Assembly: GCF_050262165.1 (NCBI RefSeq)
Contig: NZ_CP189844.1
From: Parvimonas sp015257355
GTDB taxonomy: Bacteria > Bacillota > Clostridia > Tissierellales > Peptoniphilaceae
Length of the DNA stretch: 64,000 nt
Reading direction: 5' to 3' (one strand)
The position numbers were made by a program, and so were the translations under genes. Under the pieces are notes generated by a model, which did no database searches, was not told the DNA's origin, and saw nothing but the letters and a program-made list of their open reading frames with translations. Positions within the stretch are counted from its first letter, which is position 1, and each line of letters starts with the position of its first letter. Shown here one piece after another: positions 16,530 to 25,503 of the stretch.

Positions 16530-17073
16530 ATGTCAAAATATGATAAAAAATTAAAAATAAAAGTAATTAAAGAATATGAGAAAAATAATATTAGTCAATG
16601 TAAATTATCAAAAAAATATAAAATACCACTATCAACAATCAAAAATTGGATAAAATGGTATATGGATAATGGTATTAAAGGCGTAAGTAAAAAAGTAAAA
16701 AATAAAAGTTATACTAGTAATTTTAAGCTGTTTGTATTACAATATAAAAAAAAAAAATAATCTAACTTTCAGAGAAACTGCTGTTAAATTTGATATAACA
16801 AATGATTCAATCATAGTTAATTGGCAAAGGAAATATGATGAATATGGATTAGAAGGTTTAAATAGTAAAACAAAAGGAAGAAAGCCTAAAATGAAAAAAT
16901 CTATACCAATAGAACAAAAAAGAAAAAAAAATTTACAAGAAAGCGAAAGAGAAGAACTTTTAAGACTAAGAGAAGAAAATCTCCTATTAAAGGCAGCTAT
17001 AGCTTATGAAAAAAAACTTCAAGCCTTGCTTATGGAAAAGGACTTAAAAACAAAGAAAAAGCAAAAGCGATAA
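16530..17073 (+). pseudogene. IS transposase OrfA, copy 1, frameshifted
   Basis: OrfA of the IS150 group binds the element ends through helix-turn-helix domains and is fused to OrfB by -1 frameshifting. The frame opens at 16530 and stops after 76 codons, because a run of twelve A at about 16746-16757 has one base more than the intact copy. The remainder (16732-17073) continues in another frame with the second HTH (FRETAVKFDITNDSIIVNW) and the Leu-rich dimerisation helix (REENLLLKAAIAYEKKL). The protein is complete at 180 residues in the other copy. Confidence 0.85.
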
Positions 17074-17129
17074 TTGAATTAAGCAAGGCAAAAGAATATA
17101 AATCAATTACAATATTACAATGGTTAAAA

Positions 17130-17948
17130 GTGGCTAAATTAAATAAAAGTTCCTTTTATGAGTGGAAAGAAAAACTATATAAACAGATAAAGTCAAAAGA
17201 GATTTATATTATTGAAAAAATAAAAGATATAGTAAAAGAATCTAAAGGAAGATATGGATATAGAAGAGTAAGTAAGGTATTAAGATTAGAATATGGACTT
17301 ATTGTAAACCACAAGAAAGTTTTAAGAATAATGAAAGAAAATGAACTTTTATGTATAAAGTTTAAAAATAGAGTTAGAAAGTATAATTCATATAAAGGAA
17401 CAGTAGGAAAGATAGCAAATAATATTGTTAATAGAAATTTTAAAGCTGATAAACCAAATAAATTATGGCTAACAGATATAACAGAATTTAAAATAAGAAA
17501 TAGTGAAAAGAAGATATATTTATCACCGATTTTAGATACTTTTAATGGAGAAATAATATCATATTCAATAGGTTTTAGTCCTACAGTAACTTTAACAAAT
17601 AAGTCATTAGAAAAAGCTTTAAAAAGAATAAAAAACAAAGAAGATTTAACAATTCATACAGATCAAGGCTTTCATTATCAACATAGTAGTTTTGTAAGAA
17701 TATTAGAAAATAACAATATAAGACAAAGTATGTCTAGGAAAGGAAACTGCTTAGATAATGCACCAATGGAGAATTTTTTTGGAATATTGAAACAAGAAAT
17801 GTTTTATGGAGAAAATTATTCTTCTTATGAAAAATTAATAGAAGATATAAAAGAGTATATATTAATGGTACAATACAATACGAAAAGAATTAAGGAGAAT
17901 TTAAAAGGAATGTCTCCTATTGATTATAGATTACATTCCTTTGAATAA
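17130..17948 (+). CDS. IS transposase OrfB (DDE integrase), copy 1
   Basis: OrfB carries the catalytic rve core: D in WLTDITEF, D in HTDQGFHY and E in PMENFFG form the DDE triad; an HTH_21-like segment (GRYGYRRVSKVL) lies at the N-terminus. The 272-residue frame begins at GTG, but the same frame stays open upstream through the A-rich overlap with OrfA near 17050-17070, so it is normally made as an OrfAB fusion. Near the C-terminus YILMVQYNTKR replaces the YIKWYNTKR of the other copy through clustered small indels, altering the conserved WYN, so activity is doubtful. Confidence 0.88.
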   Translation: MAKLNKSSFYEWKEKLYKQIKSKEIYIIEKIKDIVKESKGRYGYRRVSKVLRLEYGLIVNHKKVLRIMKENELLCIKFKNRVRKYNSYKGTVGKIANNIVNRNFKADKPNKLWLTDITEFKIRNSEKKIYLSPILDTFNGEIISYSIGFSPTVTLTNKSLEKALKRIKNKEDLTIHTDQGFHYQHSSFVRILENNNIRQSMSRKGNCLDNAPMENFFGILKQEMFYGENYSSYEKLIEDIKEYILMVQYNTKRIKENLKGMSPIDYRLHSFE

Positions 17949-17999
17949 TTTATTTAACTGTCCGTATTTTTGGGTTCAGCTCAATTTCAAGGTCTTTTT

Positions 18000-18324
18000 A
18001 TTATATTTACATATAGATGCAAAACTTATGTTTATTTGTATCTTTTTATAACAAATACCTTTAAAAGTAACAAGAAATTTAGACTAAAATATTTTCGATA
18101 AAATTTTTTCATTTTTTTATAGAATTTTCATGTCAAAGTATTGCATTAATTTAAATTTTGTTGTAAACTAATTATGAATTGTTATATTTATTATTATTTT
18201 TTAAGCGTTTTATTGTGTATAATCGCTGAAAAATGGTTATATATAGTGTGTTGCTATTTTTTATATGTTTAACAATATGCAATTATTTATTTTATATTTA
18301 TTTATTTTTAAGGAAGGTAACATT
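18000..18324 (+). promoter_or_regulatory. Upstream region of vWA adhesin 2
   Basis: Gene-free and AT-rich. The last 30 bases before the start (TTTATTTTTAAGGAAGG) match those of adhesin 1, showing that the duplication included the 5' region. A TATAAT at 18218-18223 lacks a convincing -35; it gives a leader of about 100 nt if used. Confidence 0.4.
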
Positions 18325-21000
18325 ATGAAATTAAAGAAAAATTTTATTAGTTGCTTTTTATTATTTGCTATTTTATGTCAATTCTTCATACCAACATTTG
18401 TTAAAGCAGATATAGGTTATACTCAAAATCAAGAGGGTGTATTCCCTACTGATTTCTCAGAAATTGACGGATTAATTAGAAATTATAAAAATCAACCAAT
18501 AGATTACAAAGAGGCAATCGTCTCTAAGAAAGCGAGTAGAGGAGATAAAGATGGAGAATTTTACATTGACTTAAGAGTCGAAGGTAAAACCTCTGAAGAG
18601 GAATATACTAAGGATATTGTTGTTGTTCTTGATAACTCAAACTCAATGAAAGAAAATAATCGTGTTACTATTGCAAAAAATACATTGACTACATTTGTAA
18701 AAAATGTTCTAAGAGATGGTAATGGAAAAGTAAGAGTAGCATTGGTAACTTATGGTTCAGATGTTTTTGACGGAAGATTCGTTGATGAGTTTTATTATAA
18801 AGGAAATATGTTAGACCATAGTTATAAGACTTTTACTACAAATCCACAAGATATTATTAATAAAATTCCTTCTAAAGTTCCTGAAGAATATAATTATACT
18901 AATCCTTATAATTTTTATTATTCTTCTATAGGAGCTACATTTACTCAAGCAGCTCTTAAAGAAGCAGCAGATATTTTAAGTACAAGTACTGCTAAACAAA
19001 AAATTATAGTGCATTTAACAGATGGAGTTCCAACTGTTTCAAATAAAATTAGCTCTATTGATCGTAGTGGAAAAGCAAATTTTGATTATTCAATAGCTGC
19101 TAAAAAAGGTTCTGGACATACATTCTTTTTAAAAGATGGATATTGGTATAATAGATATTACTATAATTATCAGGATAGACATAGAGATTACAATGTAAAT
19201 AATGCTCAAACAGGAAGACAACTACATGTTGAAAATCATGGTGTAGCTACTTACTATGAAGCAAAAGAAATTCTTAAAAAATATTCTGTTTATACTGTTG
19301 GTATAGAACTAACTGATACATCTTATGATGACCGTAATAGAGGATATGGTACTTACTATCCAGAAGGTACTATTCCAAGAAATGATATATTAAAACTTAT
19401 GAGAAGTATTTCAACTTCTCCAAGACATTATTATGACTCTGCTAGTATCAATCAATTAAGTGATATACTTGCACAAATCGAAAGAGATATTCGTAATACT
19501 GTTGTAAATGGTAAAGTAATCGATCCAATTGGTGACATGGTTCAATTAAATCTAACAAGTCCTAAAATAACAGCCTCTGAAGATTCTATATTAAATACTA
19601 TTGATTTAGATTACAACCAAGGTACAAAAACTTTCACAATAAAAGGACTAAACTTAGGTAGAGGACAGTGGGTTAATTTAAGATATAAAGTTAATATTAA
19701 AACTGAAGATCCAAATTATAAGTCAGACTTCTTCTATCCAGCGAATGGAAAGACAGATTTAATACCTGTTGAAAAGACTCCAAATATAGTTCGTGAATTC
19801 CCAGTTCCTTCTGTAAAGGCACATTCTATTGACGTAAATGTTCAAAAGGTTTGGAAATACAAAAACGGAAAAGATTTACCAGATAGTATGAAAAAGGAAA
19901 TCAAAGTTAAACTTATTAGAACTTCAACTAATCCCGATGTTGAAGAAACTAATAAAGTTAAAGAAATTGGAGAAAAAACTTTAAATAAGGCCGGAGATTG
20001 GAAAGCGACTTTTGAAAAGTTAATTCCATTTGATAATTTAGGTTATCATTTTGAATATACTGTAAAAGAAGTTGCACTTGAAGGTTTCGAAAGCAAGATT
20101 GAATATTCAAACAATAAAAACTTCATTAAATCTGAAAGCGGAGATGTTACAATAACAAATACTAAGAATATCGAAGTAGAATTTTTCAAATACAAAACTG
20201 AAAATGGACAAAAAATTCCTATCTCTGATATTGAATTTGAATTATATAAGAAAAACGCATTAGGTAGATACGAAGTTGTAACAAACGATGGAAAAAATGT
20301 TGTTGTTAAATCTGGAGCTGATGGAAAGTTCAAGTTTGACAGTCTTGAAGTTGGAGAATATGCTATAAAGGAAATAAAAGCTCCTGAAGGCTATCGTACT
20401 CCAAAAAATTTTGTAAGAACTTTTGAAATAACATCTGAAGGAAAAGTAAAGTATGAAAATGCTGTTTACAATTCTGATGATACTTTCTATAACATTGAGA
20501 ATATAAAGTATCCACAAATGTACTTTATGTTTAGAAAGCTTGATACAAATGGCGAACTTATAAAACAAGGAATTTTAGAATTGCAATTAAAAGGACCAAA
20601 AGATAAAACTTTATCTTTTGACTTAACAAAGAGTACAAATGATGGCTTTAAGTTTGAAATTCCAGAAGACTTCCCTACTGGTGACTATGTTTTAACTGAA
20701 AAAACTGCTCCAATGGGATATCAAAAGTCAAATGTTGAGTATCATATAAGAATTGATGCTGAAAACAGAACGATTACTTTGGTAAAAGAAGTAAAAGGAA
20801 GTGTAGAAACTCAAAAGAACATTGTTTTATATCAAGATAACGACGGTGCAATTGACACAATTAAGCATGATATTAAAAATGATAAGACAGTATATCCACA
20901 TACTGGTGGAACTGGTGTAGTACCATTTGTACTATCAGGACTTTTCGTAATGCTTTGTGCAGGTTCAGTTTATATGCTTAAAAAGAAAAGAGCAATGTAA
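18325..21000 (+). CDS. vWA-domain pilus tip adhesin 2, YPHTG sorting signal
   Basis: An 891-residue paralogue of the adhesin at 13661. The ATG at 18325 follows AAGGAAGG. It has the same plan: signal peptide (about 1-28, ending VKADIG), vWA domain with MIDAS DNSNS at 103-107, Cna-B stalk, YPHTG, membrane span, KKKRAM. The stalk is nearly identical to adhesin 1 down to long DNA stretches (SIDVNVQKVWKYKNG, ALEGFESKIEYSNN), while the vWA insertions differ strongly (Tyr-rich YNRYYYNYQDRHRDY here) and the cysteine pair is missing. Two tips on a shared shaft would give alternative binding specificities (inference). IS copies lie on both sides. Confidence 0.9.
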   Translation: MKLKKNFISCFLLFAILCQFFIPTFVKADIGYTQNQEGVFPTDFSEIDGLIRNYKNQPIDYKEAIVSKKASRGDKDGEFYIDLRVEGKTSEEEYTKDIVVVLDNSNSMKENNRVTIAKNTLTTFVKNVLRDGNGKVRVALVTYGSDVFDGRFVDEFYYKGNMLDHSYKTFTTNPQDIINKIPSKVPEEYNYTNPYNFYYSSIGATFTQAALKEAADILSTSTAKQKIIVHLTDGVPTVSNKISSIDRSGKANFDYSIAAKKGSGHTFFLKDGYWYNRYYYNYQDRHRDYNVNNAQTGRQLHVENHGVATYYEAKEILKKYSVYTVGIELTDTSYDDRNRGYGTYYPEGTIPRNDILKLMRSISTSPRHYYDSASINQLSDILAQIERDIRNTVVNGKVIDPIGDMVQLNLTSPKITASEDSILNTIDLDYNQGTKTFTIKGLNLGRGQWVNLRYKVNIKTEDPNYKSDFFYPANGKTDLIPVEKTPNIVREFPVPSVKAHSIDVNVQKVWKYKNGKDLPDSMKKEIKVKLIRTSTNPDVEETNKVKEIGEKTLNKAGDWKATFEKLIPFDNLGYHFEYTVKEVALEGFESKIEYSNNKNFIKSESGDVTITNTKNIEVEFFKYKTENGQKIPISDIEFELYKKNALGRYEVVTNDGKNVVVKSGADGKFKFDSLEVGEYAIKEIKAPEGYRTPKNFVRTFEITSEGKVKYENAVYNSDDTFYNIENIKYPQMYFMFRKLDTNGELIKQGILELQLKGPKDKTLSFDLTKSTNDGFKFEIPEDFPTGDYVLTEKTAPMGYQKSNVEYHIRIDAENRTITLVKEVKGSVETQKNIVLYQDNDGAIDTIKHDIKNDKTVYPHTGGTGVVPFVLSGLFVMLCAGSVYMLKKKRAM

Positions 21001-21010
21001 AAAATAAATT

Positions 21011-21022
21011 AAAAAGACCTTG
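21011..21022 (+). terminator. Left arm of the adhesin 2 terminator, separated from its right arm (22528-22538) by an IS
   Basis: AAAAAGACCTTG at 21011-21022 pairs with CAAGGTCTTTT at 22528-22538. With the IS removed the loop is about 11 nt and contains two ATTT copies (ATTTCAAATTT). The hairpin would also have ended the convergent sortase operon. Confidence 0.8.
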
Positions 21023-21068
21023 ATTTCAAATTTTGAGCTGAACCCAAAAATACGGACAGTTAAATAAA

Positions 21069-21880
21069 TTATTCAAAGGAATGTAATCTATAATCAATAG
21101 GAGACATTCCTTTTAAATTCTCCTTAATTCTTTTCGTATTGTACCATTTAATATACTCTTTTATATCTTCTATTAATTTTTCATAAGAAGAATAATTTTC
21201 TCCATAAAACATTTCTTGTTTCAATATTCCAAAAAAATTCTCCATTGGTGCATTATCTAAGCAGTTTCCTTTCCTAGACATACTTTGTCTTATATTGTTA
21301 TTTTCTAATATTCTTACAAAACTACTATGTTGATAATGAAAGCCTTGATCTGTATGAATTGTTAAATCTTCTTTGTTTTTTATTCTTTTTAAAGCTTTTT
21401 CTAATGACTTATTTGTTAAAGTTACTGTAGGACTAAAACCTATTGAATATGATATTATTTCTCCATTAAAAGTATCTAAAATCGGTGATAAATATATCTT
21501 CTTTTCACTATTTCTTATTTTAAATTCTGTTATATCTGTTAGCCATAATTTATTTGGTTTATCAGCTTTAAAATTTCTATTAACAATATTATTTGCTATC
21601 TTTCCTACTGTTCCTTTATATGAATTATACTTTCTAACTCTATTTTTAAACTTTATACATAAAAGTTCATTTTCTTTCATTATTCTTAAAACTTTCTTGT
21701 GGTTTACAATAAGTCCATATTCTAATCTTAATACCTTACTTACTCTTCTATATCCATATCTTCCTTTAGATTCTTTTACTATATCTTTTATTTTTTCAAT
21801 AATATAAATCTCTTTTGACTTTATCTGTTTATATAGTTTTTCTTTCCACTCATAAAAAAACTTTTATTTAATTTAGCCAC
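21069..21880 (-). pseudogene. IS transposase OrfB, copy 2, frameshifted
   Basis: The same DDE domain as copy 1, but a run of seven T at about 21854-21860 replaces TTCCTTTT, losing one base and breaking the frame after the first ten or so codons. From 21680 down, an open 203-residue frame retains the DDE triad and the unaltered YIKWYNTKR C-terminal motif. Without the N-terminal HTH part it is unlikely to work. Confidence 0.82.
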
Positions 21881-21936
21881 TTTTAACCATTGTAATATTG
21901 TAATTGATTTATATTCTTTTGCCTTGCTTAATTCAA

Positions 21937-22479
21937 TTATCGCTTTTGCTTTTTCTTTGTTTTTAAGTCCTTTTCCATAAGCAAGGCTTGAAGTTTTTTT
22001 TCATAAGCTATAGCTGCCTTTAATAGGAGATTTTCTTCTCTTAGTCTTAAAAGTTCTTCTCTTTCGCTTTCTTGTAAATTTTTTTTTCTTTTTTGTTCTA
22101 TTGGTATAGATTTTTTCATTTTAGGCTTTCTTCCTTTTGTTTTACTATTTAAACCTTCTAATCCATATTCATCATATTTCCTTTGCCAATTAACTATGAT
22201 TGAATCATTTGTTATATCAAATTTAACAGCAGTTTCTCTGAAAGTTAGATTATTAGTTTTTTTATATTGTAATACAAACAGCTTAAAATTACTAGTATAA
22301 CTTTTATTTTTTACTTTTTTACTTACGCCTTTAATACCATTATCCATATACCATTTTATCCAATTTTTGATTGTTGATAGTGGTATTTTATATTTTTTTG
22401 ATAATTTACATTGACTAATATTATTTTTCTCATATTCTTTAATTACTTTTATTTTTAATTTTTTATCATATTTTGACAT
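21937..22479 (-). CDS. IS transposase OrfA, copy 2 (intact)
   Basis: A 180-residue DNA-binding subunit of the IS3/IS150 transposase. Two helix-turn-helix segments (CKLSKKYKIPLSTIKNW at about 24-40; FRETAVKFDITNDSIIVNW at about 90-108) are followed by a basic linker and a leucine-rich coiled coil (about 140-170) used to multimerise with OrfAB. It is codirectional with the sortase operon upstream, but a terminator-like hairpin lies just before its ATG. Confidence 0.9.
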   Translation of the reverse strand: MSKYDKKLKIKVIKEYEKNNISQCKLSKKYKIPLSTIKNWIKWYMDNGIKGVSKKVKNKSYTSNFKLFVLQYKKTNNLTFRETAVKFDITNDSIIVNWQRKYDEYGLEGLNSKTKGRKPKMKKSIPIEQKRKKNLQESEREELLRLREENLLLKAAIAYEKKLQALLMEKDLKTKKKQKR

Positions 22480-22550
22480 TCAAAAACCCCCAAATCCTTT
22501 GTCCGGATTTAGGGGTTCACATCATTTCAAGGTCTTTTCTTTTTATCTTT

Positions 22551-23390
22551 TTAATTCTTTTTGCTTATAAATCTTATGAATTTATATCCTGTAAATAAAA
22601 ATACAATCCACAATAATCCTGTTCCGCCGTAGATAAACATAGATATTTGTTTTACATTTTTATTTACTTCTTCTTTTGTTTCACTTGTATTTGTTTTTTC
22701 CGTTTTTTCTTCAAGTCTATCACAATTTACAAGTAATCTATATGGACTTGGTGGCGTTGCTGGGTCACAAGTAAGTAATGTAAGCATATCACGATTAGCT
22801 ATTGGAAATAACTTTTCACCTTCGTAAGGTTTAATAATTTCAGTATCAGAAACTACATAAGTTAAAGTTTTTCCTGCTCTTTCGATATATACTTTATCTC
22901 CTTTTTTCAAATCTCCTAGATTTAAAAACATTACGTCTTTATACCAACCTCTATGTCCAGCTATTACACTTCTATTTCCTACTCCACCTGTTGGTAGTGC
23001 AGTTCCGTCAATATGAGCTACACCCTTATCTAAATGTTCATAAGAAGCATCTAATCTAATCGGCTTATATACATTTATAGCTGGAATTCTAATATATGCA
23101 AATACTCCATGAGGATCGTCTTTTTTAAATTCATAAACAGTTTTATATTCATTATTGCTAAAAGGGTCAACAATTGTTGTATTTTTTAAATTTTTATTAT
23201 AATTTTTAATTTCCTCTTCTAATTTATTAAGCTCTTCTTCACTAATATTTGATTGACTCTTTTTAAAATCTTCATACATTGATTTTGATTTATAGTCATT
23301 ATATACAAGATTTGTAAAAGTGTATAAAGGAAGTGAGATTCCAATAAGCATAAATAAGTATCCAATTAGTCTTAATTTTCTATTTTTCAT
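22551..23390 (-). CDS. Class C-type sortase 3 of the pilus operon
   Basis: A 279-residue membrane transpeptidase. ATG at 23390 is chosen over the adjacent TTG because GGGAG is eight bases away. An N-terminal membrane anchor (about 8-28), a lid-like DPF motif (IVDPFSNN, about 77), the catalytic His in IAGHRGW, the Cys in TLLTCDP and the Arg in SPYRLLV are all present, and a C-terminal membrane span follows. It is more divergent than the two upstream sortases, so it may attach a particular subunit or anchor the fibre. Last of three sortase genes, 14 bp after the previous one; it runs towards an IS-split terminator. Confidence 0.92.
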   Translation of the reverse strand: MKNRKLRLIGYLFMLIGISLPLYTFTNLVYNDYKSKSMYEDFKKSQSNISEEELNKLEEEIKNYNKNLKNTTIVDPFSNNEYKTVYEFKKDDPHGVFAYIRIPAINVYKPIRLDASYEHLDKGVAHIDGTALPTGGVGNRSVIAGHRGWYKDVMFLNLGDLKKGDKVYIERAGKTLTYVVSDTEIIKPYEGEKLFPIANRDMLTLLTCDPATPPSPYRLLVNCDRLEEKTEKTNTSETKEEVNKNVKQISMFIYGGTGLLWIVFLFTGYKFIRFISKKN

Positions 23391-23406
23391 CAATTCTACT
23401 CCCTTT

Positions 23407-24315
23407 CTAATTTAAATTTTGTAATTTTTTTCTAACATCTAAATATTTTTTGAAATTGTAAAGGAAAATAATCAAAACAAGTAAGAAGAATAGTAAAAGC
23501 CAATAGAAATATTTTCTAAAGAATGATCTTCTCTTGCTTACAGTTCTTGATTTTTCAAGGGGCGTATATTCTACTCTATGTCCTCTTACCAAAAGTCTAT
23601 GTGAGTTAATCATATATGGTGTACAAGTAAGAAGTGTTACATAATCTTCACCTGGTTGTACTAAAATTGGAGTAAAATCTGTCGGTTCAACAACTAAAAT
23701 CTGATCAACTTCATAAGCTAAAACAGTTTGAATATTATGAACGAAGAAAATATCTCCCTTTTCCAATTTATCAAGTTTTGTAAAAAGTGCTGCTGTTGGT
23801 AGTCCTCTATGCGCAGTGATTACAGCATGTGTGCTTATACCACCAACAGGTAGAGATGACCCTTCCAAGTGGCCTGCTCCTTTTTGTAAAATGTCTTCAG
23901 ATGTTCCTGCATAAATCGGTAAATTCTCGTCAATTTTTGGTATCTCAATATGTCCTATAAGCTCCCCAATTTGTAACATTCTCGCATACTCTGCAATTCC
24001 TTTCTCCTTTTCTTCATTTGAATAAGGGTCGGATAATTTTGAAGCATCAAGAGTAGAGTTATAGGCTTTTGCAAGATTGATTCTCTCTTCAATTTCTTCA
24101 GGAGATAATCTTTTGATTTCATCCTCGAATTTTTCAATTTTCTTTCCACTCTCAACTCTATAATACCATTGAGTAATAAAAGGATACATCAGAATACTAA
24201 ATCCAATAAAGAAAATGAACATAAGTAAAATATTGCTTTTTCTGCTATTGCCTTTTTTACTTTTATTTTTCTTTTTTATTTTAATATCATCAATTTTATT
24301 TTCATTATTTTGCAT
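23407..24315 (-). CDS. Class C sortase 2 (pilin polymerase)
   Basis: A 302-residue class C sortase. A Lys-rich cytoplasmic start and membrane span (about 28-46) precede the lid motif DPYSNEEKEKG (about 98-108), catalytic His in ITAHRGLP, Cys in TLLTCTPYM and Arg in SHRLLVRGHRVEY; a second membrane span and basic tail close the protein. These are the features of enzymes that link pilin subunits through the YPKN lysine. Very similar to the neighbour upstream (LQKGAGHLEGSSLP in both), so they arose by tandem duplication. Confidence 0.95.
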   Translation of the reverse strand: MQNNENKIDDIKIKKKNKSKKGNSRKSNILLMFIFFIGFSILMYPFITQWYYRVESGKKIEKFEDEIKRLSPEEIEERINLAKAYNSTLDASKLSDPYSNEEKEKGIAEYARMLQIGELIGHIEIPKIDENLPIYAGTSEDILQKGAGHLEGSSLPVGGISTHAVITAHRGLPTAALFTKLDKLEKGDIFFVHNIQTVLAYEVDQILVVEPTDFTPILVQPGEDYVTLLTCTPYMINSHRLLVRGHRVEYTPLEKSRTVSKRRSFFRKYFYWLLLFFLLVLIIFLYNFKKYLDVRKKLQNLN

Positions 24316-24323
24316 AAAAACCT

Positions 24324-25241
24324 CTATTTAATATTGTCTACATTTGCATTTTTCAACTTTTTACTGATTTTTCTTCTCTTTCTAATATAATATAAAGTTG
24401 AAATAATTAAAACTACAAGTAAGAATAAAACAATGTAGAATAAATACATATACCAAATATTCTTTTTGCCTTCCAATAATTCTTTGTCAATAAGGTCTTT
24501 TACATACTCTACTCTATGTCCTCTAACCAAAAGTCTATGAGTATTAATCATATATGGTGTACAAGTTAATAAAGTTGCATAATCTTTGCCCTTTACTACA
24601 AGCAAGTCATCAAACTCAGAAGGTTCAATTACTTTAATTTGATCTACTTGATAAGCTAATGTTTCAGCAAAGTTATGAATATAAAATTTATCTCCAATTT
24701 GTAGTTTTGAAAGATGTGTAAATAATGTTGCAGTAGGAAGTCCACTGTGAGCAGTAATTACAGTGTGAGTATCAAGCCCACCAATAGGAAGTGATGTACC
24801 TTCTAAGTGGCCTGCTCCTTTTTGAAGAACATCTTCAGATGTTCCAGCATAGATTGGTATATCAACGTCAATCGCTGGAATTTGAACGTGTCCAATATAT
24901 TCATGAATTTCTATCATTCTTGCATATTCAGCTCTACCCTCTTGCTTTTTCTCATCAGAATAGGGATCTTCTGTTACCTCATTGTGTAAGCTACTATTGT
25001 ATGCCTTTGCAAGTTCCATTCTTCTCTTAACTTCTTCTTTTGATAACTTTTCCTTTTCACTATCAAAAGTAGCTATAACATTTTTTGATTCAACCCTATA
25101 ATACCATCTTGTAATTATAGGATACATAAGTACACCAAAACCAAGTAAAAAAATTAAAATAAAAGGCAAATTGCTTTTCTTTTTTTTCTTGGTATTAGCT
25201 TTTCTTTTTATGCTAATTTGATCTATATCATTATTACTCAT
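24324..25241 (-). CDS. Class C sortase 1 (pilin polymerase)
   Basis: A 305-residue class C sortase, first gene of the three-sortase operon. Membrane span at about 26-44; lid motif EDPYSDEKKQEG at about 95; catalytic His in ITAHSGLP, Cys in TLLTCTPYM, Arg in THRLLVRGHRVEY; C-terminal membrane span and Lys-rich tail. Close paralogue of the next gene. A promoter with 17-bp spacing lies about 100 bp upstream. With the pilins and tip adhesins it makes a complete pilus set. Confidence 0.95.
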   Translation of the reverse strand: MSNNDIDQISIKRKANTKKKKKSNLPFILIFLLGFGVLMYPIITRWYYRVESKNVIATFDSEKEKLSKEEVKRRMELAKAYNSSLHNEVTEDPYSDEKKQEGRAEYARMIEIHEYIGHVQIPAIDVDIPIYAGTSEDVLQKGAGHLEGTSLPIGGLDTHTVITAHSGLPTATLFTHLSKLQIGDKFYIHNFAETLAYQVDQIKVIEPSEFDDLLVVKGKDYATLLTCTPYMINTHRLLVRGHRVEYVKDLIDKELLEGKKNIWYMYLFYIVLFLLVVLIISTLYYIRKRRKISKKLKNANVDNIK

Positions 25242-25336
25242 ATACTCTCCTTAAATACTTATTATTTAATACTAACTGACTTTAAGCTCTAAAAACTTTC
25301 TGTCATTTATTAAATAATCAAAAATTCCCAACTTAA

Positions 25337-25365
25337 ATTATATTATTTTTTAGCTAAAAAATCAA
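25337..25365 (-). promoter_or_regulatory. Promoter of the sortase operon
   Basis: On the minus strand TTGATT (25360-25365) and TATAAT (25337-25342) are 17 bp apart. Confidence 0.7.
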
Positions 25366-25420
25366 TAGTTTTTCATATTTTAACGTAAAAATATATGTCA
25401 AATAATTTTAAAGTTAAAAG

Positions 25421-25487
25421 GGAGAAACCACCTTTTCACGATACTTTGCATCGGGTAGGTGCCCGGGAACCTTGTTGTTTCACAATA
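25421..25487 (-). repeat. 66-bp post-terminator repeat, copy A
   Basis: Shares ACTTTGCATCGGGTAGGTG, CCCGGGAACC and CTTGTTGTTTCACAATAA with the copies at 26334 and 53362. The left part is more diverged (CCACCTTTTCACGATAC), which weakens its central hairpin. It lies next to a hairpin at 25504-25536 that serves no visible gene. Confidence 0.75.
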
Positions 25488-25503
25488 AAAATAAAAATAT
25501 AAA

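Larger units (their letters stand above)
16485..17983 (+). mobile_element. IS3-family (IS150-like) insertion sequence, copy 1
   Basis: The element is 1499 bp, begins TGATGTGAACCC and ends GGGTTCAGCTCA. The ends are imperfect inverted repeats of about 24 bp with terminal TG...CA. A 3-bp direct repeat, ATT (16482-16484 and 17984-17986), flanks it. It encodes OrfA (frameshifted here) and OrfB. Compared with the other copy (21034-22524, reverse orientation) it has net 8 extra bases: one A in orfA, one T/C difference in orfB and six bases near the end of orfB. Confidence 0.92.
21034..22524 (-). mobile_element. IS3-family (IS150-like) insertion sequence, copy 2
   Basis: The element is 1491 bp, with the same ends as copy 1 in reverse orientation (TGAGCTGAACCC at 21034; GGGGTTCACATCA ending at 22524). 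Flanks are TTT (21031-21033 and 22525-22527). OrfA is intact and OrfB is frameshifted near its start. Its separate target duplication shows that it inserted on its own rather than as the arm of a composite transposon. Confidence 0.9.

Noticed and set aside
17204..17638. 144-codon antisense frame inside the IS (also 21373-21807)
   Set aside because: Identical in both IS copies because it is the complement of orfB; no start signals.
16485..22524. Composite transposon carrying adhesin 2
   Set aside because: Each IS has its own target duplication and the outer flanks (ATT and TTT) do not match as a single duplication.
25475..25487. TTGTTTCAC in the 66-bp repeat as a parS half-site
   Set aside because: Only one half matches; it is followed by AATAA instead of GTGAAACA, and some copies read GTTCCAC.
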